From assembly GCA_946902985.2 (NCBI GenBank), contig OX336390.1:529436861-529500860 (forward strand): a DNA stretch of 64,000 nucleotides. The letters run 5' to 3'. Shown here in pieces: positions 31,226-41,845 of the stretch (position 1 is its first letter; every line of letters starts with the position of its first letter). A program made the translations under genes and the position numbers. The notes beneath the pieces are model-generated. The model worked only from the letters and a program-made list of their open reading frames with translations. It made no database searches and was not told the origin of the DNA. Origin of the DNA: Meconema thalassinum (Eukaryota > Arthropoda > Insecta > Orthoptera > Tettigoniidae).

Positions 31226-31745
31226 ATAAACACTTGGTTGGGTTGTTCCTTAGTTTAGGGGCTGTGACAATGTGATCATGTACCCCCGTGTACTTTGGGT
31301 AGGTTTAGAATTTGTCTGATAACTGGTGTTAATTGTGATGGCTGTATTAGAGTGTGTTATCTTTGATTCGGGTTAAAGGATTGCAGACGATCAAGTTTTC
31401 AAGTAGTTCCTACTTTTGTTACCAAATGCTACCATCCACGACACCTAGTTGTGGACATGGCTACTAGATGCCATCGCAGCCTGCACCTGGCGGCAAAAGT
31501 TGGAACTAATAAAGCGGTATCAAACTAACCTACAATTATTAACTTCCACAAGTGTAGTTAGTGGAAGGTTCTTTTTCATGCCATAAATCTTTGACATGGG
31601 CCCGCCGGCTTCCCCTCCGAAGAAAGGCATACTGGGGGAATTTTAACGCTCTTAAAAAATTCGACCACTTCGGCTGTGTTTGAACCCGCGATCTTGGGCA
31701 TAGAAGCTCAGCATGCTACCAACTACGCCACCGAAACCGTCTCAT
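31226..31745 (-). repeat. SINE family S1, full length, antisense
   Basis: Reverse complement of the S1 copy at 62820-63340: the tail end TTCCTTAGTTTAGG is at about 31236, the B box complement at 31676-31686, and the head ends at the GCCACCGAAACCG segment (31727-31739). Confidence 0.9.
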
Positions 31746-32440
31746 ATAAACTCTAATTGGACAACACTGAAAAGTGTAGGTTCAAATTTCTACATCATAA
31801 CGGTAAATATGAGACTACACTCACGCGCATTGATGATAATCATCTTAAGGAGAGTCAACAACAAAGCATGGCAATAAAAGTTACATTTGAATGTAAAATA
31901 AAAATACTGCATTTCGTCGCGCCTTACACAGTATATTCAGGCAACTTTTCCACTCATAAAGGATGGCAAATTGCATAGTCTTCAGGCGAAGACATTTCCT
32001 ACTGGGATTGTAACAGTGAAAGACCGTTCGACAGTACAGTCATTGTAATTTCGAATTAGTAATATGAGGTTACTAAAATAGTCAGCACCAAAGATGCTAC
32101 TGCCAGTAGGATGTGATCACCTACCAACTGCAGGCTTATTGCGCTGCAGAGTACCCAGTTTTGTTTCTTTCTGATCTCTATCACATATAGGCCTACAGTA
32201 TCTTCTATTTCACTTCATTTCTGCCTCTAAGATATATTTTGAAATGTAATGTGACAGGAGAAGACAGAAAATTAAATACGGGATACTAAAGCCTAGAGAT
32301 CACGCAGCTGTCCTACATCACTCATTGTTACATCTGCATGAACTTCCATACCACGGAGACAGCACACTTTGTCGTCATTTGGTTCCCCGTTGCCTAGCGA
32401 TTAGTGCATTCCCACTGGTCAATGAGCACTTGACTAGTTA
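31746..32440. other. No recognised feature
   Basis: A 73-aa plus-strand frame at 31757-31978 is not assignable. Confidence 0.3.
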
Positions 32441-32451
32441 TTAATTTATGT

Positions 32452-32453
<2 letters not shown>

Positions 32454-32499
<46 letters not shown>

Positions 32500-32502
32500 T
32501 TT
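32454..32502 (+). repeat. (TTTA)n microsatellite
   Basis: About 12 units. It directly precedes SINE S3. Confidence 0.95.
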
Positions 32503-32504
32503 TA

Positions 32505-32860
32505 TATCACCGACAGTGGTAGCTACGCTCGCTAACGCGCAGCGCTAGGTCATGTGGCCAAGCTCTCTGGGAACTCGGTAGACGTGGGTTCGAGGCTCAC
32601 CGTCGGCGTCCTTGAAATGGTTTTCCGTGGGTTTCCCATTTTCAACTCCAGGAAAATGCTGGGATGCTTCTTTCCACATCCTTGCCCAGTTTCATTCATT
32701 TCATCTCTCATTGACTCCTCTCATGAGGTGGGCGTCAGTAAGAGCATCCGACCGTAAGAACCATCCGCCACATACAATTTCATCGAATCTTATCCCGACC
32801 CCGTTGTAATCGGGAATAATAAGGGGTAGACATTTATTTATTTATTTATTTAGTTAGTTA
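32505..32860 (+). repeat. SINE family S3
   Basis: Head begins ACCGACAGTGGTAGCTACGC; B box at 32587-32596; body GAAATGGTTTTCCGTGG and CACATCCTTGCCCAGTTTCATTC. It ends with a CCCGTTGTAATCGGGAATAATAAGG segment and an ATTT run. A second copy is at 44095-44400. Confidence 0.85.
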
Positions 32861-33234
32861 TTTTAACATTCAAGGTATTCTACTTTTAATTCACGAGCAT
32901 GAATATACACATTTTCTTTGTCACACCGTTGTTAATTAGGCAATTTTGCCACTAGGTCTAGTGATTTTTGCGACAGAATATTACACATTTTCTCCTCCTT
33001 TTCCACAGAAATAAATGTTCTATTTATAACGATCAGCTACTAAACGTGCGTACATTTATTAACTTTATTAATGCAGCCAATGACCTTTTATTTTATTTTA
33101 ATGACGGGTCAGGGAAGGGATTTTGGAAGGAAATCGGCCGTGAACCTATTGATGAATCGCCCTTGCATATAAAGTGCCCAAATACCGTCCCCCTATACAA
33201 CTTCTTTACTTTTTAATATATTCTTCTTTTTTAG
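32861..33234. other. No recognised feature
   Basis: Nothing recognisable; an 82-aa frame at 32968-33216 is not assignable. Confidence 0.3.
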
Positions 33235-33640
33235 TTTTTTTTAGTCAGTTTACCCTCCAGGTTGGCTTTTCCCTCGGACTCAGCGAGGGATCCCACCATT
33301 ACCGCCGCCAGGGCAGTGTCCTGGAGCTTGAAACACCTAGTCAGGGGATACAACTGGGGAGATGGGACCAGCACCTCGCCTAGGCGACCTCACCTGTAAA
33401 ACGAACAGGGGCCTCATGAGGGATGGGAAGGGAGGGGAAGATTGGGAGGGATAGGCAAGGAAGAGGGAAGGTGGATGGCTGAGGTGGGAATCGAATCCCC
33501 TCTACTCATTTGGACCACCCAAGGCTGAGTAGACCCCGTTGTCCTCATACCACTTTTCAAATTTCGTGGCCGAGCCGGGAATCGAACCTCGGACCTCCAC
33601 GGAAAACCACTTCCAGGATGATTGAGGTGGGAATAGAACA
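33235..33640 (-). repeat. SINE family S2, antisense
   Basis: Reverse complement of 29391-29911: CCCTCGGACTCAGCGAGGGATC (33271-33292), both B-box complements (first-unit type at 33578-33588, second near 33489-33499) and the GGGAAGG run. The head region is rearranged after 33600. Confidence 0.85.
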
Positions 33641-34165
33641 CACTTCCTCTCAATTTTGCCTGACGAGGCAGAGTGTACCCCGTTCCAGCCCTCAGACCAG
33701 AATTAGAGTTGAGAAACCCAAACGGGATGGATGTACATCTCCAGTTATAACAAAAGTGGCGAAGGCTCCTGACTAAGCGACTAGAGCAACATGGCTGTAT
33801 TCATGGAGTACGCAATATTCAAACAGTGAAGTATAATATTATCAATCGCTAAATAATGAAAAACTTACCGTGAGGCGTCAACATAGCGATTTAACGTTGA
33901 TTTGACACACTTGCTGCCTCTCGCAATAAATATACTGTAGGCCTATTTGAAAACAAGTTTTAACAAGTTTGAGAGTAAAATGATGCATGAATCTATAGGC
34001 TTATAGTGACAATGAGCATTTAGGAGCAACGACCATCGTTAGAAATAAAGTCACTGCCAGAAGTCAACTGAATGGTTCTGAAGAGTTTCCTTCTCTTCTC
34101 AGAAGATAGTACCACTGCCCGGGGAAGTTAACATGGGGAACGATTAACGTGAGGGTGCGGATTTC
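33641..34165. other. No recognised feature
   Basis: Nothing recognisable. Confidence 0.3.
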
Positions 34166-34169
34166 GGGC

Positions 34170-34320
34170 ACTTTACCTTACCTGGTGGTTAAAATGGGAT
34201 ACACGAAAACCATTTTCAGGACGGCTGAGGTGGGATTCAAACCCACGCTCTCCCGATGCCAGTGAAGCACGAATTAGCACGTAAGCGCTCTCGGCCACCC
34301 TGGCCAGTAGCTTACGAAAA
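34170..34320 (-). repeat. tRNA-derived SINE head, antisense
   Basis: B-box complement GGATTCAAACC at 34234-34244 and a GGCCACCCTGGCCA end (34294-34307), as in the tRNA-like heads of the other SINEs here. Confidence 0.6.
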
Positions 34321-35107
34321 TTTGAGTTGCAGTTAAATTTAAAAGTTCCTGAAACGGTTGGTGGATTGTATTAGTGCTCAGTTAATAAATGCAATTGCCA
34401 TTTAGAAAACTAATATTGTTGAATCTCGGTCCATACTCTATTTTTCCTGCGACCCCACGTCCCCACCACCCGGAACTGGATTTCACCAGTAATGGCTCCT
34501 GCTCGAAATCTCAGGTTAGACTAGACGTACCGGTAACACAACCTGTTTAAAACTCACACTGAACAAATTACAGATTTAGGCTATACTTATGAACACAGAC
34601 CACAAAATATGTAATATTTTACGTGTGGGTGCATGGTTGTTGACAATAATTTACATTGGTGGGGTCGTTAGCAATCGGCAATTACCGTAACCGATCGGAA
34701 AGGCCAGCTGGATCTCAACATGCCAGTTCAAGTGCTATACTCTGATTTACAAAAGATGAACGGTAAGCGCTGTCATCCGCTTGAAGGGTGAGGTGAGTAG
34801 TAGAGACGAGAGGGGTAACGGTCTCTATAGCAACAGCGAGCAGTGTTGCAATGTGTGCCGACACAGCAGTGAGCACATGGTTTGTCTCAGTGTTCTACGC
34901 TGCCTTGACTTGTCACAATCATTAGACCGCCAGACCCCAGTATTTGTGTCTTCCTGCAAGCCTCTTGGAATGTTATGAGTCATGATCTGCCTCAGTGTCA
35001 ACGCAGCATTTCCCCACGTGCTAGCTTTGACAGCTGTCAGCTATCATTATTGGTAATGCAGAGTATATACGCATGCGATGAGTATGTACGAAGACTGGAT
35101 TATTTTT
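34321..35107. other. No recognised feature
   Basis: No family recognised. GC content rises toward the inverted repeat at 35108. Confidence 0.3.
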
Positions 35108-35262
35108 TACTATCGCGTGCATAAATAACGGGCCGCTTTGCCGAGCGTGAGTTGAGTTTTCGAGCTATCAGGTTGCCATCACTTGGTGTGTTCTCGGGAG
35201 GGGAATGCTCAGAGTCGTGGTTGGGGAGCTGTCCTTGTAGGCAAGGGGGGAGAGGAGGGGGA
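35108..35262 (+). repeat. 155-bp inverted repeat, left arm
   Basis: Near-identical (a few mismatches) to the reverse complement of 43719-43872. Begins TACTATCGCGTGCATAAATA and ends GGAGAGGAGGGGGA. Confidence 0.9.
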
Positions 35263-35349
35263 GTGTGGTATCACCTGTTAATCACAAGAGGCTGACAGTG
35301 GCTCAGTAACACGACAGCGAACTCGATTTTGATGTCCGTGACCTTTAAT

Positions 35350-35424
35350 ATGAACGACCGTTTGGTGAAGAGGGGGCAGATGGTTGAGCTCTATGAAGCT
35401 GGCGTCGGAATAACAGAAATATAA
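35350..35424 (+). pseudogene. Transposase N-terminal fragment
   Basis: A short frame, M-N-D-R-L-V-K-R followed by GQMVELYEAGVGITEI and a stop, looks like the first helix-turn-helix of a mariner-type transposase. The rest of the protein is absent. Confidence 0.4.
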
Positions 35425-35689
35425 TTAGTTTAGGACGTTTGCGATTTCTTCTTTTTATTCTTATTAAACTGCGTCCAGGGGCTCACGGCTGGTGAGTTCG
35501 GGAGTTGGCGACCCCGAGGGATTCCTGAGCTGGGTCCGTTTTCCCCTTTTGTCCCTTACCTTTGGGGTGGACCCTCTCCTCTCTCTTTTCCTTATATTTC
35601 CTTTTCTCTTTAAGATTCCCGCACTGTTTTTGTTACTTGGTTCACCGTGTATCTAAATTCCCTTTTAGAATTTTTTTAAGGCATTTTTG

Positions 35690-36262
35690 ATCTACGTTGC
35701 ATTTTGTAAGTTTTTACGATCTCAATTACATCTCGCGATTGTTTTCAACCTCAATTGCATTTTGTAAAGATTGACAATCTAAATTGCTTTTTAGTAAGTC
35801 TTTCAATGCAGGTAGACTGGCCTTTTAGTGAGTATTTTGAATCTAAATTGCATTTTGTTTGGTGGGCATTTTGCACATATTTTGATTCTCAATTGCATTT
35901 TGTGGGTATTTTGAATCTAAATTACATTTTGTCAAGTATTTTCAATCTAAATTGCATTTTTTAAGTATTGTCAATCCACATGAGTCGTTTCAATCTACCG
36001 TACATTTTGTAAGCATTTTCAATTTCAATTGCATTTTGTAAGTATTTTGAATTCCAGTTGCACTTTGTGAGTATTTTGAATCTGAACCGGCTTTTATCAA
36101 TATAACTTGCATTGTGTGTATTTTCAATTTCAATTGCATTTTGTACGTATTTTCGATCTCAATTGCATTTTGTAAGTATTTTGAATTTCAGTTGCATTTT
36201 GTAAGTATTTCGACGCTACATTGCATTTTGTACGTATTTTGAATCTCGCCTACGTCTTGTGG
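35690..36262 (+). repeat. 29-bp minisatellite, about 19 units
   Basis: Unit approximates GCATTTTGTAAGTATTTT plus GAATCTCAATT, with 29-base spacing in the cleanest units. The right end fades at about 36300. A partial second array lies at 38285-38465. Confidence 0.9.
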
Positions 36263-36432
36263 GTCTTTTTTTTCAATCTATTCTTTTTGTGCAACTTTTC
36301 GTTCTAAATTCCCTTTTTAAGACCATATTGTGAGTTGTTTCCATCTGAGTTCCTTTTTGTACGTATTTTCCGTCTCAGATAATTTTGTTCTGGTTTCCAT
36401 TTCATTATCAATTTCGCTATCACCCAGATCAT

Positions 36433-36490
36433 TAGGGGCCGATAACCTCGATGTTAGGCCCCTTAAAACAACAATTATCATCATCATCTT
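36433..36490 (+). repeat. Short retroposon tail (GCCGATAACCTCGATG type)
   Basis: GGGGCCGATAACCTCGATG through CCCCTTAAAACAACAA followed by an ATC run. The same end occurs on the minus strand at 59752-59803. It probably marks the 3' end of the plus-strand element that includes the 29-bp minisatellite, and it breaks the LINE ORF at 36490. Confidence 0.7.
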
Positions 36491-37625
36491 CTCCCTTCCT
36501 TTCATAACCCAGGTCTCCGAGGCATACGTCAGGATAGGGACATAGTACGTCCGATATATGATCTTTTTGCTGTTCTGAGGGACATCCTTGCTCCATAACA
36601 TGCTTCTCACACTCCTCCGAAATGCTTCTGCCTGCCTCCCCCGCTCATTTATTTCTCTATCGTTTCTTCCATTATCTTGTATCAGGCTTCCCAGATACTT
36701 GAAACTCTCCACTTTCTTCAGCTGTTCTCCACCAATTGTTATTCCCGTTGTGGTTCTTTCCTTCTTCCTTGTTGTGATCACCATCTCACTCTTATTTATG
36801 CTAAATTTCATCCCATATACCTGTATTATTCCTTCCCACACGTCCAACTGTTCCTGTACCTCCTCCTCCTTGTTTCCCCAAATCATCAAATCATCTGCAA
36901 ACACCATTGCTTTCATCTTTCCTTCCCCAATTACTTGTGCCACTCGGGTCATTATGTCATCCATCACCACAATGAAAAGTAACGGTGACAGTGCACTTCC
37001 TTGTTTCAGGCCGTTTCTCTGTTCCAACCAGTCTGATCTCTCTCCTCCCTCTTTCACACAGCTCACGCTTCCCTTATACATCTCCTTTATCCTCCTTATA
37101 GTCCATTTCTCTACTCCTCTATCCTCCAGGGACTTCCATACTTATTTTCTGCATACACTGTCATATGCTTTCTCAATGTCCAGGAAGGCTATCAGTAGAT
37201 CTGTTCCATACACATAGTGCTGTTCTTGTAACTGCCTTACAGCAAAAATCAAATCCACTGTGGACCTTCCTGCTCTGAAGCCATGTTGTTCTTCCCTCAT
37301 CCCTCCTTCTATCCTTGTCCTAATTCTCTTTTCCAAAACTTTCTCGAAGTTCTTTGCACAATGGCTCATCAGTGTTATTCCCCGATAGTTTCTGCAATCT
37401 GTTCTACTACCTTTCTTGAAGATCGGGACAATTATTCCTTTTTTCCAGTCCTCTGGGGTCTTACTTTCCTTCCGTGCTGTCCTCATCACTCGGTACAACC
37501 ACTGTATCCCCACCTCTCCTGCTGCTCTCACCATCTCCACACTCAACTCATCCACACCCGGTGCCTCCCTCCTTTCATCTTGTTCACTGCATCTTCCACT
37601 TCTTTCCATGTTAAGTCCTTTTCTG
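36490..37625 (-). pseudogene. RTE-like LINE RT, 3'-truncated
   Basis: Minus strand. 37142-37609 (155 aa): APGVDELSVEMV at about 17-28, then WKKGIIVPIFKKG, CRNYRGITLMSH, EEQHGFRAGRSTVDLIFAVRQ and a LIAFLDIEKAYDSV end with the first catalytic Asp. 36317-37081 (254 aa): GLKQGSALSPLLF at 24-36, active site FADD at 61-64, ESFKYLGSLIQDNG, and YETYGSETW-type KIIYRTYYVPILTYASETW. The reading frame after KGREK (about 36495) is foreign: it runs through the inserted tail and the minisatellite element. A frameshift lies at about 37100. The endonuclease part is not present upstream of 37625. Confidence 0.85.
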
Positions 37626-37795
37626 TTTGCAGTTCAGTTAAAACAGTATGTGTCAGTTTTCGGTGAAAACATATTCTCAACTGATGGAACTATTTTGTTC
37701 TGGAAAGTTTGCGTAATTAAAGTCGCTGCAGATAAACGGTTCACCATACAACAACATGTCGGGCGCGATAAACATTTGCAACATGAAGTGACCGG
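37625..37795 (+). pseudogene. hAT-derived / CGGBP1-like BED zinc finger fragment
   Basis: The plus-strand frame (part of 37416-37802) reads FGENIFSTDGTILFWKVCV, then KVAADKRFTIQQHV and DKHLQ. That order (F(S)TDG.IL.CK.C, a basic loop, QH, about 4, KH) is the BED-type zinc finger of hAT transposases and of CGGBP1, which derives from one. The first Cys of the expected CxxC is replaced (FWKVC), so zinc binding would be damaged. No hAT catalytic domain is seen nearby. Confidence 0.5.
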
Positions 37796-37862
37796 GATTT
37801 GAACCACGGACGCAGCGGTGAGAGGCCGGTGTGCTGCCGCCTAAGCCACGGAGGCTTACGGA
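37786..37862 (-). repeat. tRNA-like SINE head, antisense
   Basis: Minus strand GCCTCCGTGGCTTAGGCGGC (about 37837-37856) with B-box complement at 37795-37805: the A and B boxes are well spaced for a Pol III promoter. No body follows. Confidence 0.65.
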
Positions 37863-37949
37863 TAATTCCTAAATAAGTAAAATATGTCGTGACAATGTAA
37901 TACCAGTAGTAAGAAAGAAGAATACGGAAATAAAAAGAAACAAATCCAA

Positions 37950-38030
37950 GGTGGGATTCGAACTCTCTCTTTACAATGCATAATGCAATTCGCTAGTGTT
38001 ACGCTAGCCCCTGAGCCACCCGGAAAATGG
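37950..38030 (-). repeat. tRNA-like unit, antisense
   Basis: Minus strand GGTGGCTCAGGGGCTAGCGT (near 38003-38025) with a GTTCGAATCCCACC end (37950-37963). Could be a SINE head or a tRNA pseudogene. Confidence 0.5.
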
Positions 38031-38284
38031 GACGGAAGTGCAAGGTTATGTAAACTTAGCTGGTATTTGAATCCTGACGCTCTAGTCCTAGTGTATTGCA
38101 TCATTTGTGTACTCGCTACATTGACAAGGTAATCGCATTACATTAGGCCACTAGTTTAAATAGGAACGGTTGAATTGGAAACATAAATAACAAGATGGTG
38201 TAGATAAGATAACATCGATCCTGAAGTTAGTCACAATAATAAGTCAACAGATCGCAGGTCAACATACCTAAAGTACATTAATAT

Positions 38285-38470
38285 TAACGCAATAACTTAA
38301 TTACATTTTGTCACGTATTTTCAATCTAAATTGCATTTTATAAGTATTGTCAATCCACATGAGTCGTTTGAATCTACCGTACATTCTGTAAGCATTTTCA
38401 ACTTCAATTGCATTTTGTAAGTATTTTGAATTTCAATTGCACTTTGTGAATAATTTGGATTGGAACTGAA
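38285..38470 (+). repeat. Second copy of the 29-bp minisatellite segment
   Basis: About 175 bp nearly identical to 35930-36090, including the irregular unit CCACATGAGTCGTTT(C/G)AATC, so it is a copy of that exact stretch and not an independent expansion. Confidence 0.85.
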
Positions 38471-38685
38471 TGGCGGCCACCCAAATGTTCAAAACGTAAA
38501 ATCAAATTACGGCTAAACTAATTATCCGATCTCTTCCAAATTTGCTAACAACATGCCTTCATACGGGACGTGTGTTGCGCCCAAACTACAAGGTCATCAG
38601 CCGTACCATTTCGAGATGGTGGCCGTGAGAATTATTAAAGCATTATAACCCATAACTTGGAACCCACCAATTCCGATTATCGAAC
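38471..38685. other. No recognised feature
   Basis: Nothing recognisable. Confidence 0.3.
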
Positions 38686-38689
38686 CGAG

Positions 38690-38755
38690 GGCGGTTTAAG
38701 CTATCCTAAGTGACCTAGCTAGAGATCTCGGGTTCGAATCCCGGACGGGGTAGAT
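38690..38755 (+). repeat. tRNA-like unit
   Basis: B box GGTTCGAATCC at 38731-38741 within CTCGGGTTCGAATCCCGGA; the A-box half is weak. Confidence 0.45.
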
Positions 38756-39245
38756 ATTTTTGCTACCAGATTATCATTTTAAATTTTGTAAATATTGTCA
38801 ATTACAGTACAGTAAGTATGTAGTTAGTTTTTGTTGTAAGTATGAAGTTAATTTGTTTTTAGATATATGTCATTGTTCTATTAGACTGTGGTGTGTGAGT
38901 GTGTCTGGTGAGGGTGCATGTGAGTGGGCCTGGTGACAGACTGTTTTAGTGGTAGTATTTGTTGTTGGTGAAACTTTAGTATTTTTTTCGTTAGTAGAAT
39001 TTTGGTATTTAATTGTTAGTAGAAGGTTAGTATTTTGTAGTAGAATTGCTCTTTACTTATTCTGAAAGGGAGTAGCAGCCGTTCAGAATAAATCAATTCT
39101 TTACTAGTCTAATAGACGGTTAAGATATTGATAATATGAGCCAACTAATGGCTACACTGCGTTCTGCTGCACGGCTGAAAGCAACGGGAAACTACAGCCG
39201 TAATGCTCTTCCCGAGGATATGCACCTCTCTATGCATAACTACAT

Positions 39246-40575
39246 GTGATGATGGCCTCTTCCCTTGTAAAATTTCAATCCGGAGGTAAACTAGTCCCCC
39301 GTTCGGATCTCCGGGTGGGGACTACTCGAGAGGGGGTTAACATCACAGAAGTGACAAAGAGGAAATCTGACATTCTACGGATCGGAGCGTGGAATGTTAG
39401 AAGTCTGCTAGGAAGTGGAAAGTTAGAAAACTTAGAACGGGAAATGGATAGGTTGAGGTTGGATTTGGTTGGGATTAGTGAAATGCGCTGGCAGGAAGAA
39501 CAGGACGTTTGGTCAGGAGATTATAGGGTAATTAGCACTAAATCAAACAATGGCCAAGCAGGGGTTGGTCTCATATTGAGTAGGAAACTTGGACAGCGGG
39601 TGGAATATTATGAGCAATACAGTGAACGGATTATTGTAGCAAAAATCAATACTAAACCTACGTGCACCACAGTGGTACAAGTCTATATGCCTACCAGTCA
39701 AGCTGATGATGAGGATGTTGAAAAGGTCTACGAAGAAATAGATGACATTCTGAGGTATATCAAAGGTGATGAAAATGTTATAGTAATGGGAGATTGGAAT
39801 GCTATGGTAGGAAAAGGGAGAGAAGGGAAGATAGTAGGAGATTTCGGATTAGGTGAAAGGAATGATCGAGGAAGCAGGCTGATGGAATTCTGCACCGAAC
39901 ATGAGTTGGTCATAGCTAACACCTTATTCAATAACCACAATAGAAGAATATACACATGGATGAGACCAGGATATACAGGGCGTTACCAAATCGACTTCAT
40001 TATGGTCAAGCAGAGGTTTCGAAACCAGATTTTGGATTGTAAAACATATCCTGGTGCTGACATAAACTCTGACCACAATCTGGTTGTAATGAAATGCAGA
40101 TTAAAGTTGAAGAAACTGAAGAAAAGTCAAAAGCCAAAAAGGTGGGCAATAGACGGACTGAAAGTAAAGGATGTAAACGAAAGATTCAAGAAGAGTATAA
40201 CGGAAGGACTAATGAAAAATCCTAAACGGACTTCAATTGCAGACGAATGGGCACTTTTGAAGAATGAAATAACAAAATCCGCAGAAGAAAACATTGGTAG
40301 GAAAGAAAGAATAGGTAGAAAACCGTGGATCACTCAGGATATACTAGAATTGATGGATGAAAGGCGGAAACACAAGAATCTAAGAGTTGAAAAGGGGAAA
40401 GCAGAATACAGACGTCTGAGAAATGAGGTTAACAAGAAGTGCAAGGAAGCGAAAGAAGAATGGTTGAAAGAGAAATGTGCAGGTATAGAAAATTGTCTGA
40501 AATTAGGAAAAGTAGACACAGCTTATCGAAGGATTAAGAATACTTTTGGGGAAAAGAAGACTAAGTGCTGTAATA
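39246..40575 (+). pseudogene. RTE LINE ORF, AP endonuclease part
   Basis: N-terminal half of the RTE polyprotein: an apurinic-like endonuclease that nicks the target for target-primed reverse transcription. About residues 44-280: RIGAWNVRSLLGSGK at 46-60, LDLVGISEMRWQ (catalytic Glu) near 76-87, VQVYMPTS near 145-152, GDWNAMVG near 178-185, GLGERNDRGSRLMEFC near 197-212, IYTWMRPGYTGRYQIDFI near 233-250, and the final SDHNLVV near 274-280. The catalytic Glu, Asp/Asn and SDH residues are present. After residue 280 comes a long basic helical linker. The frame runs into the TTAA element at 40580 and stops at 40595. The ORF continues beyond the element at 41846. Confidence 0.92.
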
Positions 40576-40579
40576 TTAA

Positions 40580-40601
40580 GGGACACTGGGACTGAAATTT
40601 T
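40580..40601 (+). repeat. TTAA element left inverted repeat
   Basis: Perfect 22-bp match to the complement of 41820-41841. Confidence 0.92.
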
Positions 40602-41301
40602 CAAATTCTATATAAACTGAGGTACAGCTTTGAAATTTTGTATGGTTATGAATAGTCATATTATAAACCACTGTGGGAAACGTGAGCATTGTAAGTTGAT
40701 TAGTTCTCCTGATATTAATTATTTTGTACATTTATTGTGCTAATTATTCATGTTTTATAAAGGTCAGCCGCGTTAAAAAAAACAAGATAGTGTAACTTTT
40801 AGGTAATATTCTATTGCACTATAACAATTGGAAGAAACCTACGGATCCGATTTTGAATTGCATTAATGAGTGTCAAGAAATTAATTTTTTTTCATATCCA
40901 AGTTTTTTTCTAAAAAAAAATCGTATTTTTTCAGTTCGAATTTTTTTTTGCAGCCAAACCAAAAGTGCAATCTAAAAAACGATCCGCAGGTTTATAGTCA
41001 TTGCAATGAAGATAATAAATTCCCATTTTGAAAGCAATATCATAAGATTTATGACGCGAGTAACATTTTGAATGCCTGAAAAAGTGAATCCGAGAAAACA
41101 GCAATTTCCTAAAATTATGCACAATTTACAAGGTTTCAGCTTACCAATGACATTAGGAATGTCCTACAGCATAGATGACACCCTCCTTCTTCTGTTTTGC
41201 AGCCTCCTCCTTCATTTGTCAGTTTCGCCTTCCGTCGACATGCATTTCGCTTCTCCAATTATGACCGCGGACTTACATACTTCCTGCGACTGTCACATCT
41301 T

Positions 41302-41760
41302 TCAAGATACTGAAGTTAGTCTTATTCCTGATTTCAACTCTGTTGTTGCACTACACCCCATGTTGAATTCTGCTACAGAATTCCAAACAGCAATTTCAAG
41401 TATCTTCCGTGAAATAAAAATCTCTTTTGGGCACTTCCTCCAGATAACAGAATGCAGAGACTCATTCTGATTTTCAGTAGCACCACGGATGCATCTGGAT
41501 AGTAGCTCATCTGATGCCAGCCTTTGATAAACAGGCATAATCTTAACAACTAAGGGTTCTTAAAGTTCTACAGCCATTCTGCCATGACTCTGTGGTGTTT
41601 TACAAGCTGCATTACTTCGATTGTGGAAACACCAAGACTCAGAACCTTCAGGACACTTACTGTGCTGGGGCGTTTAAAGGACACACCGTGCATTTTAAAG
41701 CTACGCCAGGGCTTTAAAAATGGCGGAATTCGGATAAAACACTGCTATATGATCCGCAGG
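41302..41760 (-). pseudogene. Kolobok/Mutator-like transposase remnant
   Basis: On the minus strand 41302-41538 (78 aa) reads YQRLASDELLSRCIRGATEN, then QNESLHSVIWRKCPKE and ISRKILEIAVWNSVAEFNMG. This N..ESLH..IW..CPK...V....EIAV..AV..FN.G pattern occurs in arthropod proteins with a Mutator-like transposase domain. Codons upstream (41540-41760) are broken; downstream, 40931-41122 (63 aa) may be another piece. No full catalytic domain. Family assignment is from memory of the pattern plus the TTAA sites. Confidence 0.5.
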
Positions 41761-41819
41761 GGATAGGGGTGTATTAATATGGAAAAAAACGAAAATTGAC
41801 ATTTTCCACAAATTTCACT

Positions 41820-41841
41820 AAAATTTCAGTCCCAGTGTCCC
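41820..41841 (-). repeat. TTAA element right inverted repeat
   Basis: Pairs with 40580-40601. Confidence 0.92.
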
Positions 41842-41845
41842 TTAA

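Larger units (their letters stand above)
40580..41841. mobile_element. TTAA-flanked DNA transposon, 1262 bp
   Basis: TTAA on both sides (40576-40579 and 41842-41845) and perfect 22-bp terminal inverted repeats GGGACACTGGGACTGAAATT plus TT (40580-40601, 41820-41841). Removing the element and one TTAA closes the LINE reading frame. TTAA duplication is typical of piggyBac and Kolobok. The coding remnant inside looks Mutator-like (see 41302-41538), which favours Kolobok. Internally deleted. Confidence 0.88.

Noticed and set aside
36588..37217. 209-aa and 128-aa plus-strand open frames opposite the RTE LINE
   Set aside because: Shadow of the minus-strand RT; composition rich in S, L, F as expected from the complement.
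40931..41122. 63-aa minus-strand frame as an independent gene
   Set aside because: It lies inside the TTAA element and is more simply a decayed part of its transposase or non-coding interior.
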